From Portunus trituberculatus (lineage: Eukaryota > Arthropoda > Malacostraca > Decapoda > Portunidae): a stretch of 64,000 nucleotides of DNA. The stretch lies in the NCBI RefSeq assembly GCF_017591435.1, contig NC_059295.1:37500539-37564538 (forward strand). The letters run 5' to 3'. The notes under the pieces are model-generated. The model was not told where the DNA came from and did not search any database. It saw only the letters and a list, made by a program, of their open reading frames with translations. Position 1 is the stretch's first letter. The number at the start of each line of letters is the position of its first letter. A program made the position numbers and the translations under genes. Below, piece after piece: positions 13,114-24,900 of this stretch.

Positions 13114-13737
13114 AAAGCTAAACAATAGTTAAGCCAGATCCCTTGGAATACGATATTGGATAATTTAAGGAATGAATCAAACTATGAATTACATTTTGTT
13201 TTAATTAACAATGAAGATAAAAGTTTTACAAGAACATACATACACACTGAACAGCAACTAAATAAATTTGGCAGTCCATGAGGATGATGAAGCGTTGCTG
13301 TACTCGAGCCCAAGTGCAGACTGCAGTGTTGCACCTTAAATAAATACAACAATAATGATGGTTTCATAGAAGTGGGCTCATCTGGTTCAATAATGCGAAG
13401 AAAAACACAGGAGAATCGGCGTCAGCGAGCGGGGAAGGGGGAAGAGGTGGGCTGCGCTGCTCCTTCGCCGCTCCCTTTCCCCCGCGCGGCGAAGGACTCT
13501 CTCGCGGCCCAAAATGCACAGTTTGGGATATTACATTACCTTCACTTGGCACTTGGAGCGAGGGAGGAGAGGCAAGGCAAGAACGCAACACGTCAGCCAG
13601 CCAGCCAGGGAGACACGGAGACCCCAGTGAACTATGAGTGAGGTAGAGACGAGACGGGAGGGAGACCTATAGTGGAGTGGGTAGTGAGGCGACCACTGTA
13701 GCTTGGTTCACCTGGGGAGTGTTGCCCAGGTAACCAA

Positions 13738-13764
13738 CACACACACACACACACACACACACAC
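13738..13764. repeat. (AC)n microsatellite
   Basis: About 27 bp of AC repeats. Confidence 0.95.
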
Positions 13765-13862
13765 GTACTTACTATCTGGAAGCTTTACCAAATCTCTCCA
13801 CTCATTACTCCGACTTACTCATCTGTCTGTTGTGAAGAGCTAAGAGGAATGTTGAATTAGGA

Positions 13863-13866
<4 letters not shown>

Positions 13867-13923
<57 letters not shown>
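13867..13923. repeat. (GA)n microsatellite
   Basis: About 57 bp of GA repeats. Confidence 0.95.
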
Positions 13924-13925
<2 letters not shown>

Positions 13926-13939
13926 ATTCCATTCACGTG

Positions 13940-14460
13940 CAGCGATACAAGTGGAAATATGTAATAGGTGAAAACAATTTGATGTGTAGGCATTGTTTTC
14001 AGTAAGATCTCAAGCACACACAGTGACTTGCATACACTTATTCATTGGGGTTAACTAGTATCAAAGCTATTTAGGGTGTGCGTTGCCGTAACCCCTTCAG
14101 TACCAGGACGCGTTTCCCTATGCATTCTGCTATTTGGTGATTTTATACAGCTTCAGAAACTTATGTGGGGGATTAAAATAGTGAAGACTCCAGCCATTAA
14201 TCTTCTGACCTCCATAGACCCTTCCTAATGTCAATAAAATCGCCTAATCAAACCCAAAAATCAAGGTAAAAGAATTGCGAGGAACCTTGATTTGTTCTCG
14301 CCAGCCACTTCACGAACGACGATGGAAAGTGGAAACATGTCGGGTGAAAACAAGGCGCTGTGTTGTCGTCCATAAACTCTCAGTCTATCTCTGTGGGCAC
14401 TGTTGTCATTAAGATCTCCAGCACTGAATTACCGCCATGCACTCAGTTATGGGCGTCTGT
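13940..14460. repeat. Duplicated segment flanking a MITE
   Basis: 13940-14055 and 14310-14460 share ordered blocks: GTGGAAAYATGT, GGTGAAAACAA, GGCAYTGTT, TMAGTAAGATCT or TTAAGATCT, and a CACTYAGTTATGGG-like end. Each copy precedes a piggyBac-like MITE, so the pair may be a segmental duplication of MITE plus flank followed by inversion of one MITE. Confidence 0.45.
14088..14281 (+). mobile_element. piggyBac-like MITE, copy 4
   Basis: Starts GTAACCCCTTCAGTACCAGG and carries the shared TTATACAGCTTCAGAAACTT and AATGTCAATAAAATCGCC blocks. The right end is degenerate near GGTAAAAGAATTGCG. Confidence 0.65.
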
Positions 14461-14471
14461 GTGAGTCGAGT

Positions 14472-14671
14472 CTAATCCCTTAAGTGGCATTTTTACGATA
14501 GTTTGTGTGTGATTAGATGATTTTGCTTACAATAAGAAGGGTCTACGGAGTCAGAGATTAATGTCCAGTTTTCACTATTTTAATCCCCGCAAAAGTTTGT
14601 GAAGCTGTATAAAATCATTGAGTAATAGCCAGAATAAATATGAAAACACGTCATGTTACTGCAGGGGTTAA
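14472..14671 (-). mobile_element. piggyBac-like MITE, copy 5
   Basis: Inverted copy. On the minus strand it starts TTAACCCCTGCAGTAACATG (14671 down) and ends near CCACTTAAGGGATTAG. It carries the shared CTTCACAAACTTTTGC-type and ATTGTAAGCAAAATCATC blocks. Confidence 0.6.
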
Positions 14672-14871
14672 CACGGCGGGGCGAGGCGAGACGATAGAGG
14701 CACCTTGCTTTGCTCCGGGCTGTGTGTTTCCTACATATCAGCTTCCCCTTGCTCAATAAGCGCTAAGAATAGGACACATTTCGCTATATCGCTGTTACTT
14801 GCAGTTTGTGTTGACAGACTAAGATAATAAAGAGGGACGCCAGAGATGAAACGTATACAGAACGGTGAAAC

Positions 14872-14987
14872 ACACACACACACACACACACACAGTGTGA
14901 GTCCTATCCGAAGATCTGTCTATGTGCTCTGAGCTTGTTCCGTAATGGGGAAGGCTGGCTGGGTGACTACCGGGCGACCATAGTGAA

Positions 14988-15036
<49 letters not shown>

Positions 15037-15168
15037 ACACACACACACAAGTACCATGAAAGAAAAGGACACACACACACACACACACCTCCCCCTCCAA
15101 CACCCTCCAGCTGGGAGCTGGGTGTCAGTGGTTCCAGCTGGTGGGCTCCCCATAACGAAAGATAAGGC

Positions 15169-15204
<36 letters not shown>

Positions 15205-15294
15205 CTCAGTCCTATCCGAAGATCGCTCTATGAGCTCTGAGCTTGCTCCGTAATGGGGAAGGCTGGCTGGGTGACTACCGGGCGACCATAGTGA

Positions 15295-15366
<72 letters not shown>

Positions 15367-15498
15367 AAGTACCATGAAAGAAAATGACACACACACACAC
15401 ACACACACACACACCACCTTATCCTCCAACACCCTCCAGCTGGGAGCTGGGTGTCAGTGGTTCCAGCTGGTGGGCTCCCTCATAACGAAAGATAAGGC

Positions 15499-15575
<77 letters not shown>
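14872..15575. repeat. Higher-order CA repeat built on SINE-tail-like units
   Basis: Two tandem copies (period about 307 bp at their 5' blocks, 14896 and 15203) of a compound unit. Each unit has a block with CCTATCCGAAGATC, GCTCTGAGCTTG and CCGTAATGGGGAAGGCTGG ending GTGAATYACACAC, then (CA)n, an AAGTACCATGAAAGAAAA block, (CA)n, a CTCCAACACCCTCCAGCTGG block, and (CA)n. The first block resembles the 3' body of the tRNA-derived SINE (CCTATCCGAAGATC...GAGCTCTGAGCTCGTTCCGTA). CA tract lengths differ between copies. Long Cys-Val and His-Thr open frames here are artefacts. Confidence 0.8.
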
Positions 15576-15577
<2 letters not shown>

Positions 15578-15599
15578 CACCCCCACACCCTCGGGCCTG

Positions 15600-16950
15600 G
15601 AGCCAGGTATCGGCCTGGGTCCAGCCGGGGTTGGGGGGTCGGCCCTCCCTTGATGACGTCACATATATTCGTTACGCAAATCATTTTGAAAATGAGGATT
15701 CCCAAAAAGGCAGCTGGACACGAATGTTATAAAAATTCTGACTCGTTATCAATCGAAACTAACTTCTAAAATACAAAAACATTGCCGAGAAAAGGAATAA
15801 TAAAAATAGCTCAAAAATATACTAAATAAAGTATTAGAACTTCGACTTGCTTAAACACAATTTCAAAGCCCACCAATTTCATTCAACTGAATCGATAACG
15901 TTTTTCAAAAATTATGACTATCATTTCGATATATCAAAACCTGGCAACTCGCCCTATTAGAAAAATAATATTTAAAAATGACGTTGTTTACAATATTAAC
16001 AGGACTACATATCATTCTTAAAGTCCACATCTTTAACTTCTCAGGAGCCTTGCACACTTTTCTCATGATAAACCATCTTTTGAAAACACAAACACTTCGC
16101 TACAACCTCAAATAAAAAATCACAGATAGCGGAGGTAAAAATTTTAGCGTATTTTGGCCCTCCCATTCAAGTCATAAACACCCTCTACATCACCGTACTT
16201 CACTCAACTCAAGCATGGAAGACACGTAAAACACTGCGAACTATCATTAGAAACCCTTAAAAGGCACTTGTGACTCGAAATAAATGAACTGAGACAAATA
16301 TAAATAATAGTGGAAGTCGAGCATCTGGGACCGGCATTTTGGGCGGGAGCTGGTGATGACGTCACAGCCTGGGGCTCGTGACGTCATGGGTAGGCCCGCT
16401 TCTTCTCACTGAGCCTCCATAGCACACAAATCAGGTAATTGCGGATATATCTCAACAACTGACATGAAAGATTAGGCCTATGGCTCCACTTTGTGACCTG
16501 TCTGGCCTGTAATGAGTGAGAGATGAGGCAGATAATGGCTGAGAGAGAGGCGGCGGGTCAGGGATCGGTTTGTTTACGTTTTCAAGATTTGAATTATTTG
16601 GTTTTTATAAGTATGTGCAGGTGTTAGTGTTAGTTCACTGATATGTTGTCCTGGAGGTTACCAACGTTAGGTTATGACATGGCAACACCGTGAAATGATG
16701 AGTTACACCAATATATTACTTACTTTAGCCAAAGACTGCTCGGCGGCGGCTGTCCGTGTCACTAGCAGGCACCCACACTCCACTGTCCACTTTGTGTCCT
16801 CAACCATGTTTAAATAGTTAACCTCTGATTACTGTGAGGTTATACACACAATATTCTCTTCGCTACTATAAATATCACTATTATCGGTATCTTCATCTCC
16901 ACCCCTCACTGTCTCTCACGGCCAGCGCCTTGTCCTGCCAAGTGCAGCGC
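15600..16950. other. Unannotated stretch inside the hAT-bounded span
   Basis: Mixed-composition DNA without a recognisable gene. A GC-richer patch with repeated TGACGTCA sites (16356-16386) is the only local feature seen. Confidence 0.4.
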
Positions 16951-16956
16951 GGCTCA

Positions 16957-17024
16957 CGGTACCAGCCTTAACGGTACTGTACCGGTAAAAGTTTTTCGTA
17001 CCGGTAAATAGCCGAAACGGTACT
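16957..17024 (+). repeat. Internal copy of the hAT-like left end
   Basis: GGTACCAGCCTTAACGGTAC followed by TGTACCGGTAAA and AATAGCCGAAACGGTA repeats the sequence at 10909-10953 in the same orientation. The outermost TAGTGGTGGGCAAG is missing, so this is a truncated end of a second copy. Confidence 0.65.
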
Positions 17025-17395
17025 GAACAAATTGTATACAGCGTGGAGGTGGCTCAAGGCGAGCGGTGATGGGTAAGACGGTAACATTGAGTCATTCTCA
17101 CTCTCGGTATCGCTCCACACTGGTACCGACAGGCTGCTTTGGCGCGTCGGCGCGGTCTCGGTAGCTCGGCGAGACGCGTCTGTACTGGTACAACTGAATG
17201 TGCCGGCATCATTTCGGGTACCGCTTTCTTGTACCGTCTAGCGTCTGTGCCGGGACTCTGCTGCTTCCTACCGCTAAGAATGAATAATGTGTCGGCACCA
17301 CACGGCGGATCGGTGGCCGGGACGGGTGGCGGTCTGGCGGACTGACGTCTGGCGGTGCAGTAACACTGCAGTTGGCCGGCATTTTACCATTGCAT

Positions 17396-17523
17396 TTCTA
17401 CTTCTACTACTACTACTACTACTACTGCTACTACTTCTGCTACTGCTGCTGCTGCTGCTGCTGCTATTACTACTACTACTACTACTACTGCTACTGCTAC
17501 TACTGCTACTGCTACTGCTGCTG

Positions 17524-17561
<38 letters not shown>

Positions 17562-17562
17562 G

Positions 17563-17600
<38 letters not shown>

Positions 17601-17625
17601 GCTACTACTACTACTACTACTGCTG

Positions 17626-17724
<99 letters not shown>
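17396..17724. repeat. (CTA/CTG)n triplet microsatellite, about 330 bp
   Basis: CTA triplets interrupted by CTG runs. All six frames are open through it (poly-Leu, poly-Tyr, poly-Ser, poly-Val), which explains the long spurious open frames here. Confidence 0.97.
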
Positions 17725-17929
17725 TACATAGGATTAAGTGTACGAATATTACAAACAAGCCCAAATTATCTCATCCCGCTTAGGAAGCGAACGCGGGGCC
17801 TCTCAGTTGTGTGAGGAAGGTGTCAAGTCAACTGTTAGCATCCCTATAGATTTGGTCATTCGTCCTTGACGGCTGAGGCCGTTAGGGGTAGTTAGTGCCA
17901 TTATTTTTCATCAACCGTGGCATAGTGAA

Positions 17930-17970
17930 CCAATCAGATTTTGCCATCTAGTGAGTAGGAGCCTATAAAT
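17930..17970 (+). promoter_or_regulatory. CCAAT plus TATA-box-like sequence
   Basis: ACCAATCAG at about 17933 and CTATAAATA at about 17961 on the + strand are spaced roughly as in a polymerase II core promoter. No gene or transcript start is evident downstream, and it lies inside transposon-derived DNA. Confidence 0.2.
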
Positions 17971-18346
17971 ACTGTTGGTAAGCCAGTCGCCCTAATATGT
18001 AGAAAAAAAAAAAAAGGGACCCTTATCAGTTTGATAAAGAGCCACAAATTATTAATGAATTATTGACTAGAGTAAGCCGCAAGGGTGAGCAATAACTAAA
18101 ATTACTTAGCAAGACGGTTTGCTCGTCATCTTTACACTTCCACTTTATTTCCTTTCCCACTATTGCCCTCAACACTTCCCTTCCCACCAACTTTTACTCT
18201 TCATAGTTTCACCCATCTTTTCTATCCCCCCCTTCAACGTTCAACAACGCCCTTCCCACTTACCTGTTGGAGGAACAAGTAGCAGGACCACTGCGTCTGG
18301 TCATTCTTTAATGTTTTACGTGTGGTTTTACAGCCCCCTTTTGTAC

Positions 18347-18376
18347 CTGAAGATGGGATATGTACTTTCCCGAAAC
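18347..18376 (+). other. Hammerhead-ribozyme-like core
   Basis: CTGAAGA fits the hammerhead CUGANGA core. It is followed by a GGGA...TCCC stem and then GAAAC. Such cores occur in Penelope-like retroelements. An unpaired T precedes the stem and stems I and III were not established, so the call is tentative. Confidence 0.25.
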
Positions 18377-18436
18377 GTTGTGAAGTGGATATAATGAAGA
18401 TAACCGTCCTTTTGTGGGTCTTCTCTCTCCTGTACC

Positions 18437-18606
<170 letters not shown>

Positions 18607-18734
18607 CGGTACAGTACTGGTAGTATCGGTAACGGTGTCTTTTGTACCCGTACGTACCGGTACTGAAATTAGCGGTACTTGCCCACCACTACCTACGACC
18701 GTCGGGAACGTCGTAGTAAAAAAAAAAAACCTGC

Positions 18735-21596
18735 ATAAATCTTTGAGCAATCATTCAATTATTATGTCTTGAGGAATGCTACCGCGCCGGTAATATGTTT
18801 GCAATGAACAATATGACATCAGCAAGTACACCAGTCACAGAACATTGCATCTCAGAAGCAAGAATTATCATGCAGTTTCTTTCTAACAAATTATGTTCTG
18901 CATTTAAGAAAGGAGTGGATGATAATTTCATAAGTAAGTTATCCCATAGAATCTATTTTCGTATAGCACTTCGTCAATAAATCGTACGTATTTAAATAAT
19001 ATTCACTCTTAACTAAGAATAGAAAAAGAAAAAAATATTGCTTCCTCGTTAATAGTAAATATTTATAAGTAGCCTCACTTCTCCAGTGTAGCGTTCGGCG
19101 TTCCAATTCCATTCATTCCATCAGTGAGTCACAGGTGAGAAGGGGGAGTTGTGGCGCTGCTCAGTCCAGGTGGCTGGCAGGTGCTGGCGTTACTCACACT
19201 CTTGCAACCTTGTGTTACTGACTTAAAATCATGTCACCTAGTGCTACATGCAAACTTCAAGAGACATATGCTCCTCCTGACAGTAAGAGAAAGGAAGGCA
19301 GACGCCAGCAATGCCTCACACTTGGTTAGTGTGAGGAGAGAGGCAGGCAGGTGGTCAGCAACAAGAGGACCCGTGTCAAGGTGGGTGAAGGGATTACCCA
19401 TGAAATTTGCAAACTCAGTTAGTTTAAACAACCTAACCAAATCCCCATAGGAAACCACGAGTGTTATTGATGTTAATCGTCGGTGGCTCTGCAGGACTTG
19501 AAAGTGTGTAGGGATAAACCATTCACTACAGTTGCAGGTTGTGTTGTTGGGAGTGGCCTGAGGTGTATTTCATTGAATTGGTAGTGAGAGTATTGGGATT
19601 TGTGAATGCATACATACTGGACACTTCTTTCCCTCATCTCTGTACGTGTGTGTGTGTGTGCTTTCAGTGGTTGTATCAGTCACATTCACTGTTAATCACT
19701 GCTGCATGTTGTAGCACCAAGTTGCAGCTTTGTGACCTTGCCACACCATGAATTTCAAAAATACAAAGTCATAAGTTGTAAATGTTTTGAAAAAGTCAGA
19801 CTAAGCAAAGTCACACTGCAATTTTTCTGCGACTTTTACCATGACTTTGAACAGGAACAAAGACGACTTTGTTTAAAAAAATTGCCACAATTAGAAGATG
19901 GGCCAGGAGGACATGGATGAGGAGGAGAAGAAGGATGATATGTAGATATTAGTTTAGACTTTTAACTAAAAAAAGGTAATAATGTGTTTCTGTGACTTAA
20001 AAAAGCATGTTTCTAGTAAGATTAAAGTCACACCCAGCTCTCCTGTTGATAGGGAACATGTAGAGATACCCACAGAAGACAAAATATAAGTAGTATATGT
20101 ATATGCTAATGATGTACCAGATACTAAATTTCAGAGCTCTGTGGAGGAGAGTAGAGGAAAAAATGATGAATAGTAAAAGACAAAATAAAAGAAGCAAGAA
20201 AAGTAATCGTATATATTTTAGGAGTTTACAAGTTGAAGGAATGGGGTGCACTGGGATTCAAGAAGATGGAGGGAATAGAAGTGGAAAGTGGGTGGATAAG
20301 GGAAGAACAAAAATTTAATATGGCACAATAAAGATAATGCTTATTTCCCACTATTTTCTCTCTCCCTCACTCTCTCTTCACTCTTCTCTATTTTCCATAT
20401 TGTCACCATCTTCCTTCTATCTACTTTCACTTCCATCTGATGTGCTCCTCTTCCCATTGCTAAATCCATTCTTCATTTCTCTTTCTACTCTAATATGTAC
20501 CTTCCTTTCTTCCCTTCCTCCCTGTTATTTTTGTCCTCTTATCTCTCTCGAAATAAAGCATTCACTCTCCATTCTTTCTTTGCTCTCAATCTCAGTCAGT
20601 CATATTCTACTTTGCAACCATCAGGATCATTCTTTTTCACTCACTCTCACACTTTATAGGCATCTTTTTTCAGTTTCTCTAAGGGCTTAGCTATATTCTA
20701 AGGTCTTGTAAGCTCTACCCACTGGAGAACTAAAAAACAAACCAGCATAGTTGTTTGGCATGCTGCCCAAGGAAAAAGTCTTAAAGAGATCATTAGCAAT
20801 ATGTCCCTCACAGAGACTGCAGCAGTATTAACCACTCATTTCTAGAAGTTTATCTTATTTAGAAGTGAATAACTTGTCTTCCTAGTCTTGTGATATTGTC
20901 TGTTGAATAATCATACAGAGTATGTTTAATTTCTTAGTTGTCTTTATTTCCATGGTTCTCTAGGCAAACTGCAAGCAGTATTATAACTAGATATGTTCTA
21001 TTATTATCGATTATGGAGTAAGAGAAACTGTGATATAGGGGACCATGTCTAGCAGCTGTCCAGGTCACAGGTCATTTACAGAGGCCAGAGTGAGGTACCT
21101 TTTACTGCTCTTCAGATTCTGCATGTTAAGGCAACATTCTATCCTGTGTATCACTTCTTCAGATCTGTCTTACTTCACCATATGTACAAATACAAGCCAC
21201 TCTGCAGAGTATTTTAGCATAAATTTATTGTAGTAATCTTGACCTCACACTGCATCATGGCATTGCACTAGAACATAACAATGTGTTGGAAGTCATGGGC
21301 AAAGAGAGGAAGACCATTCAGACATCTTTACCTGCCCTGCCAGAATGCCACACAGCACTAGATGGTTTGATTGTTCTTTACTTATTGTAAGCAAATGTTG
21401 CTATTTACTTCATTTGAATTAGTTTTCGCTACACAGTTTTAATAATAATTGGCACCCATTATTGACTAGCATGCTGTGGGCTCAAGATTTTATTGAAAAC
21501 AATACCCATATGTTGGTTTGTTTTCACTTAACATGTTTCTGTCACCACCACAAGTGGTTGTATCTGTTGTTCTGCCTCACTGCCTGCCTATTTCTG

Positions 21597-21668
<72 letters not shown>

Positions 21669-21990
21669 AATAAAAATCATGATGTTCCAAAACCCCGAAT
21701 GTTTTAAGAATTATTAGTATTAAACTCAGATGGAGACACTATTTCAGTATTAACACACATCCAAATCTTGTTCGTTTACTAAACGTGAATCCTTATTATT
21801 ATTCCAGTCTTCATACTAATCTACCCAACCCAACCCTGTGAATCTCCACACAACCCTTGCACATTATGCTGCCTGGATCCTTTTGAAAAACCTACTTCAG
21901 AAATCAGAAAGGCAACACCAGTTTTCTTATAGATTTATGTTCTACTATCATACAGTATACCAGTAACAGTAGGTAGTGACTGTAAATGCC
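18735..21990. other. Region upstream of AHI1, no gene recognised
   Basis: AT-rich DNA with small, unconvincing open frames. An upstream non-coding first exon of AHI1 may lie here but could not be identified. A (CT)n tract at 21599-21666 is listed separately. Confidence 0.4.
21599..21666. repeat. (CT)n microsatellite
   Basis: About 68 bp of CT repeats upstream of AHI1. Confidence 0.97.
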
Positions 21991-21996
21991 CCACAG

Positions 21997-24900
21997 ATGG
22001 CAGTAGATGATGAGGAACCACTGACACACAAGGACCAGAGTGAGGGGCAAAATGAGGTGAGGCAGTCTGGAGGACCAGCCAGCATAGAGACCATATTGAC
22101 ATCAGCTTTGCACAAACGTGCTGCCAAGAAACTTGGAAAGGTACCTCATTGCCTCTATTCTTAAATATCTCATATTCATTAATCATAGTTAAATTATGAA
22201 TAAATCTGTGAAGTTATTTGGGATAAAATGGTAAAGGACAAGATTATAAGACCTCAGCAGTGCACAGATAATAATGAAGTAATAATATTAACTGTACTGA
22301 ACATTCACATATTTATTTAGGGCCCAGTTTCAGCATGTGACATGTTAATATCTTGCCTAAATGTCATGATACAAAATATTTCAAATACTACTCTCTCCTT
22401 ACCTCAAGAAACTTAAATTATGTGTTTGTAGTCATGGCTGTGAAGACTGAGGGATATTGTAAAATAGAATCTTGGACTGCACTGGTGATTTAAAAAAAAA
22501 AAGTTATATGATTTTATGAAATATTAATGCAGAAACTGATATATCATAAGAATTGTATATAAATGAAATCCTTGTATTGTATTTTTTCAGAAATTAGGTA
22601 AAAGCAAGAAAAGTCATTTAGATTCTAAAGAGGAGCATCATGAGGGCAACACCAACAAGTAAGTGTCTCATATTCTCCTGTCTTTATGAAATTTACCCAC
22701 TGATTTGTCAGCATAGTGCTACTTTTGTATGTAGAGATTATGTTCTTAATGATTTGTTCTTTAAATTTTCATCCTTTTAATTTCTTCAACTTTTTGCAAG
22801 GTTCAGATTTGCTTAGTGTTTATTCAGTATGTGATTTTGTCTTTGCTGCCTCAATATCTTCTCTTATCTCCACATTTGAAGATAGTGCACCCACTTTTTT
22901 GTGGGGGAGAGACATATATGGTACCTCACATCATATATATTTCATTATATAAATACAGGCAAATTTTTCAAAATTACTCAATGTAAATGCAGAATGTTGC
23001 AAAAGAATAATGACACACCATATAATGTATGTAGGGTTTAGGAAAGATGTGTTGCATTATTAATCATTTGTGTTTGGGTAAAGAACACTTGTGCTGTTTT
23101 ACCACAGGAAGAAGAAAAAGAGCAAGACAGTTAAGGGAACTGAAATACATGAGAATCTGGAGCTTAAAGGAAGTGAGTACAGTGAGGAAAGTAAGAAGAA
23201 AGAAGAGATCATCACAGAGCATTTTGGGGAAAATGTAGCAGAAGATGGGAGGAAAAAAGTAAGAATGGTTATTGTAATTCTTGACCATAAAGACTTATTT
23301 ACACAATACTTTATTTGTGTATGCACTTAACTTGCAACACACCTTAGTCAGGGGTATTGGTCTTCATCCCACTAGTGCTGGCCTGTATCCACACACCTTA
23401 CAGTGCCTGAGTTGCAGTTCATTTTTTTGATCGCATCAGTGTTGCTGCAATCATGCCCCAAGTGTGGCAGTTACATAGAAACAATTTATATCTCTTGTAA
23501 ATACACATTGAATAAGTCTTCTGAAAACAGAATGGCTGAATAGGCTGCCCTAATAGAACTGTCTTAAATATTGAAGGAGGGGATGGCAGACATTACCATT
23601 CTTGACATGTAAAGAAAACTTTATACAGTTATGTCTTGGTCATTGGTCTCATGAGTTTAGGGATCAGAAACTAATCTTTGTACACTTCCTTCTTGTGTAA
23701 GGAAATTGACATGATGCATGATAACTTGTGTGGCACAAACCTCAGACATCTTGACATTTGGGCAAAACCCAAGACTTATCATCACCTGGTGCCCTACAGG
23801 AAGTGTTGTGTAATGTAAACAAGATAAGATTGGCTTATAAGTTGAGATGCCTACAACAAACTTAATATCAAGGATATAGTCTTGAGTTATGATGAAGTTA
23901 TCTCTTAAATGATATTTTGTGGATCTCTCCCTATCCTCTTTCTCAATCTCCAGTACCAAACCTAAAGAACATGTTAACATGCTGAGAAATATGATGATGT
24001 TCTTAATCTTTCACAAAATTTCAGAAGGTTTCATCCATACATGATCACAGGTGATGGCCTTATTACAAGATTTACAATTTGATCCTTTTCAGAAGCTCCT
24101 TACTAATGTTGTATTGTCATGACTTCTGTATGGATTTCACTGTCCTTTCAGATGACACTGAAGTTCATTGTTTGATGGAGAAATTCTGTAATCCTTGATT
24201 TCAGGTGAATTAATGTGTATTAAGTGAGTACAGTGTGACTAGGGAACTTTTACTTCAAAGGACATTGATGATTGTATTATAATACATTACTCCAGCCTTG
24301 CTTGCTGTAGAGTACTTATATAGATATCTGTGCTCTGCCTAAACTTTTAGAGCTAACAAGACTAAGAGTGTGAGTGATGCATGTGTGAATATTTGTTGCT
24401 TTGTCTGGGCATCCTATGTGTGATTGCTGGCCTGGTATAAATAGAAGTATCTGTAATCTCAAGCCATCTACTTGAAATGCATCAGTAAAATATAATAATA
24501 TATGCAGGATGAAGATGAAAGTGAAGGAGAGGAGCATGCCAAGGCAGTATCCAAGGCAGACGAAGAAGTGGCCTCCCCTACCAGGGCATACCTCAGGGCT
24601 GTGTCGGTGCCAAAGAAAAAAACATTGAGGAAACACAAGACCACTCAAGATAATGGTAATAATATACATGTATAAATCATCATCAATATCTTGTTAAACA
24701 TCCTTATTTTCTAGTTTGTGAGTCTTTCCCACTTTAAGTAGTCATTGATGATCTCTTCCCTGATGTTATCATTCTTTCATCTTTCTCTTAACAGTATCTT
24801 CAGGTCCTCCTTCAGATTTCAAATATACAGCCTCCTCCTTCTACCTCTCATTCACTGTGCCTCCTCTGCACATTGATCATTGAGGAGGCATAGATTGAGG

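Noticed and set aside
14819..15769. Cys-Val and His-Thr frames up to 170 codons
   Set aside because: Translations of CA/GT tracts in the higher-order repeat.
17274..17814. Poly-Leu, poly-Ser, poly-Tyr and poly-Val frames up to 175 codons
   Set aside because: All come from the CTA/CTG triplet microsatellite, open in every frame.
19875..19935. Short acidic frame MGQEDMDEEEKKDD as an AHI1 first exon
   Set aside because: Ends in a stop after one more codon and has no donor joining it to 21997.
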